DNA of 64,000 nt, from contig CAWJON010000002.1 in assembly GCA_963844565.1 (NCBI GenBank), positions 248,001 to 312,000 of the forward strand. Direction: 5' to 3'. The stretch's first letter is position 1; the number at the start of each line of letters is the position of its first letter. Under the pieces are notes generated by a model. It saw only the letters and a list, made by a program, of their open reading frames with translations, did not search any database and was not told where the DNA came from. The position numbers and the translations under genes are program-made. This stretch comes from JAFEDN01 sp963844565 (GTDB lineage Bacteria; Pseudomonadota; Gammaproteobacteria; Coxiellales; Coxiellaceae). Shown here one piece after another: positions 62,748-64,000 of this stretch.

Positions 62748-63078
62748 AAGTTTCTCAGATGCTAGTTAAGGAGACGGAAACCGTTAGCAGAACGATGGAT
62801 AGGAACTTGCGAATGATGCAGAAAAACAATATCTTAAAAATAAGTATTACTAAAATAGAGAAGGATTTAAAAAAATTGGGTTAAGCCTCCAAATTAAACA
62901 GTCCAATACTGAAAACAGCAAATCGAAGCGTATCTTTCGAGCAATTAGGTGATGAATTAAATAAACCATAAAATTCATGCCAAAATAAAGCTATACAAAT
63001 TTAATGCGCATATTTGAAATTTTAACTGATTGATCTTTTGCAATATTGAAGCAAAATAGGTGGATCTGACACTGCCAT
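62748..63078 (+). repeat. 331-bp direct repeat, right copy
   Basis: Second copy of 58457-58787. The transposase body is absent here; only its last 45 codons and downstream DNA are present, so this is a partial mobile-element remnant. Confidence 0.92.
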
Positions 63079-63142
63079 TCTGTGGATATTGAAAAGCATT
63101 GATAGCGATAGGGATAGCAATAGGATTTTTTTTGTCAATTTT

Positions 63143-63427
63143 TCAGGCCTGACCCTGATGACCTAAAATAATACTTTCATTAATAAGTGATACCACCGAT
63201 CGTGCAACAGGTCTTAAAAAAAACATCCCGACTTGACCGGTACAGATTCCTAATCCAGTATCCAACATTTGATCACTGATTAAGGCTCTTCTACGTATGA
63301 ATCGAGGAGCAAAACAAAGCATGAATAAAGCTCCATTAAACCCAAAATTGAATTGATGGAGTATACCGATGGTAAGTCCGACCAATAAACAGATTGTTCT
63401 ATTAGGAAGAAGAGGATTTTGTCTCAT
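63143..63427 (-). CDS. Small hypothetical membrane protein
   Basis: 94 residues from ATG 63427, which overlaps the stop of the upstream monooxygenase by ATGA; GGAG precedes it. Hydrophobic segments: TICLLVGLTIGILHQ and FNGALFMLCFAPRF, separated by a short loop, then VGMFFLRPVARSVV. Not recognised. Coupled translation with the FAD enzyme suggests a shared function or a membrane partner. Confidence 0.6.
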   Translation of the reverse strand: MRQNPLLPNRTICLLVGLTIGILHQFNFGFNGALFMLCFAPRFIRRRALISDQMLDTGLGICTGQVGMFFLRPVARSVVSLINESIILGHQGQA

Positions 63428-64000
63428 ATTATCTCCATTGTGGGATCGTATTTTTTTGACCAATGACCAGGGTTCATATTGGAAAACAACCCGGTTTTGA
63501 TACCCGCCAATAATTGCGCCGCTATTTTTTGAGTGATGGGAACTTTGCACGCCATGCCACCGATTAAGTCACGTAGTTTAGCAAATAACATGCTGTGAGA
63601 TTGAAAAAATGGCGTAAGCATTCGGCTTGCCATCTGATAAAATGCAATGTGTTTTTGGCGCTGTTGCTGATAAGTAATTAAAGCTTGGGATACAGAGTTT
63701 GCCTGACTGACACACTCCGCTAAAATATAAGCATCCATTAAGGCTAAATTAGCGCCTTGACCCAGTTGTGGACTGGTGCAATGCGCCGCGTCACCAATAA
63801 ACACTAAATTACGCGTAAAACATTGACTCAAAATAACATCATGATAAGAAGCTAACGTCAAATCCTCGTGTGTGTTAAATTGAGAGACCAGCGATTCACA
63901 TTCCGGCCATAACGAAATCACATAGCGTTGCCAAATTATTAATTCCTCCGCCCGCCATTTAGGATATTGATTGACAGGCATGCTCCAAAAAAACGCTGCA
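63424..64000 (-). CDS. FAD-dependent monooxygenase, 5' part outside window
   Basis: C-terminal 190 or so residues of a UbiH/PHBH-type flavin monooxygenase. The second FAD motif VFIGDAAHCTSPQLGQGANLALMDA is clear, followed by the helical tail QQQRQKHIAFYQMASRMLTPFF. The frame is open to the window edge through AFFWS before the Met at 63981, so that Met is internal and the N-terminal Rossmann domain (GxGxxG) lies outside. The substrate cannot be told. Confidence 0.85.
   Translation of the reverse strand, partial: AAFFWSMPVNQYPKWRAEELIIWQRYVISLWPECESLVSQFNTHEDLTLASYHDVILSQCFTRNLVFIGDAAHCTSPQLGQGANLALMDAYILAECVSQANSVSQALITYQQQRQKHIAFYQMASRMLTPFFQSHSMLFAKLRDLIGGMACKVPITQKIAAQLLAGIKTGLFSNMNPGHWSKKYDPTMEII

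Noticed and set aside
62591..62884. 97-residue frame carrying the RAYT tail
   Set aside because: Only the last 45 codons are transposase-like, and the front is not coding; treated as part of the right repeat.
1..64000. CRISPR arrays, rRNA or tRNA genes
   Set aside because: No regularly spaced repeats with unique spacers and no rRNA- or tRNA-like stretch were found on reading.

Overview
The window reads as chromosomal DNA of an AT-rich gammaproteobacterium. The best guess is Legionellales (Coxiella, Aquicella or Legionella relatives). This rests on gene style: ordinary gammaproteobacterial housekeeping genes (Tex, PstSCAB, an OprD-type porin, PlsC-like acyltransferase, YhiN-type flavoprotein) are mixed with many large genes for helical, coiled-coil, Sel1, ankyrin or metalloprotease-LamG proteins. 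Such proteins are typical of the effector-like repertoire of intracellular members of that order. No rRNA, tRNA or CRISPR array was seen, so the placement is inference.

Layout. 1-1.6 kb: lipid acyltransferase (cut by the window edge) and an exported alpha/beta hydrolase. 1.7-4.9 kb: a minus-strand defence-like operon, AAA ATPase then RloB (AbiL-like), followed by a nuclease-like gene broken by two in-frame stops. 5.0-12.1 kb: a phosphate-starvation block, pstSCAB behind a clear Pho box, a 627-bp inverted-repeat element, an OprD-like porin with its own Pho box, and a convergent SDF-family symporter with a possible third Pho box. 12.2-19.1 kb: a HAD-motif protein of unknown role, a GH63-like glucosidase, a fatty-acid desaturase and a pirin. 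19.2-32.5 kb: two large Sel1-repeat proteins with RAP-like C-termini, two close MFS paralogues in inverted orientation, an ArsR/EamA/MFS control unit with a 31-bp palindromic operator, an aminotransferase and a TolA-like protein. 32.6-45.6 kb: mostly unrecognised proteins, several decayed genes, a GC-richer thioesterase, and a GC-richer flavoprotein gene framed by repeats. 45.9-56.0 kb: Tex, a creatininase-like protein, a DUF2235 hydrolase, a TIGR01777 oxidoreductase, a phosphoesterase/phospholipase C and an ankyrin-type protein. 56-63.1 kb: a scrambled region with a DUF1016 (YhcG) fragment joined directly to the C-terminal half of an acyl-CoA synthetase, a shrunken REP-associated transposase, and a 1168-residue metzincin-LamG protein lying between two 331-bp direct repeats. 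The end of the window holds the C-terminal part of a FAD monooxygenase and a small membrane protein.

How the genes work together. The clearest regulated unit is phosphate uptake: an outer-membrane channel and an ABC importer under matching Pho boxes spaced exactly alike. The ArsR gene probably represses itself and the divergent MFS exporter through the shared palindrome. The most unusual biology is the pair of bacterial Sel1 + helical-repeat + RAP proteins (an organelle RNA-binding style of architecture) and the metzincin-LamG gene embedded between transposase-derived repeats. Gene decay is frequent (at least five broken genes), as expected of a lineage adapting to a host.
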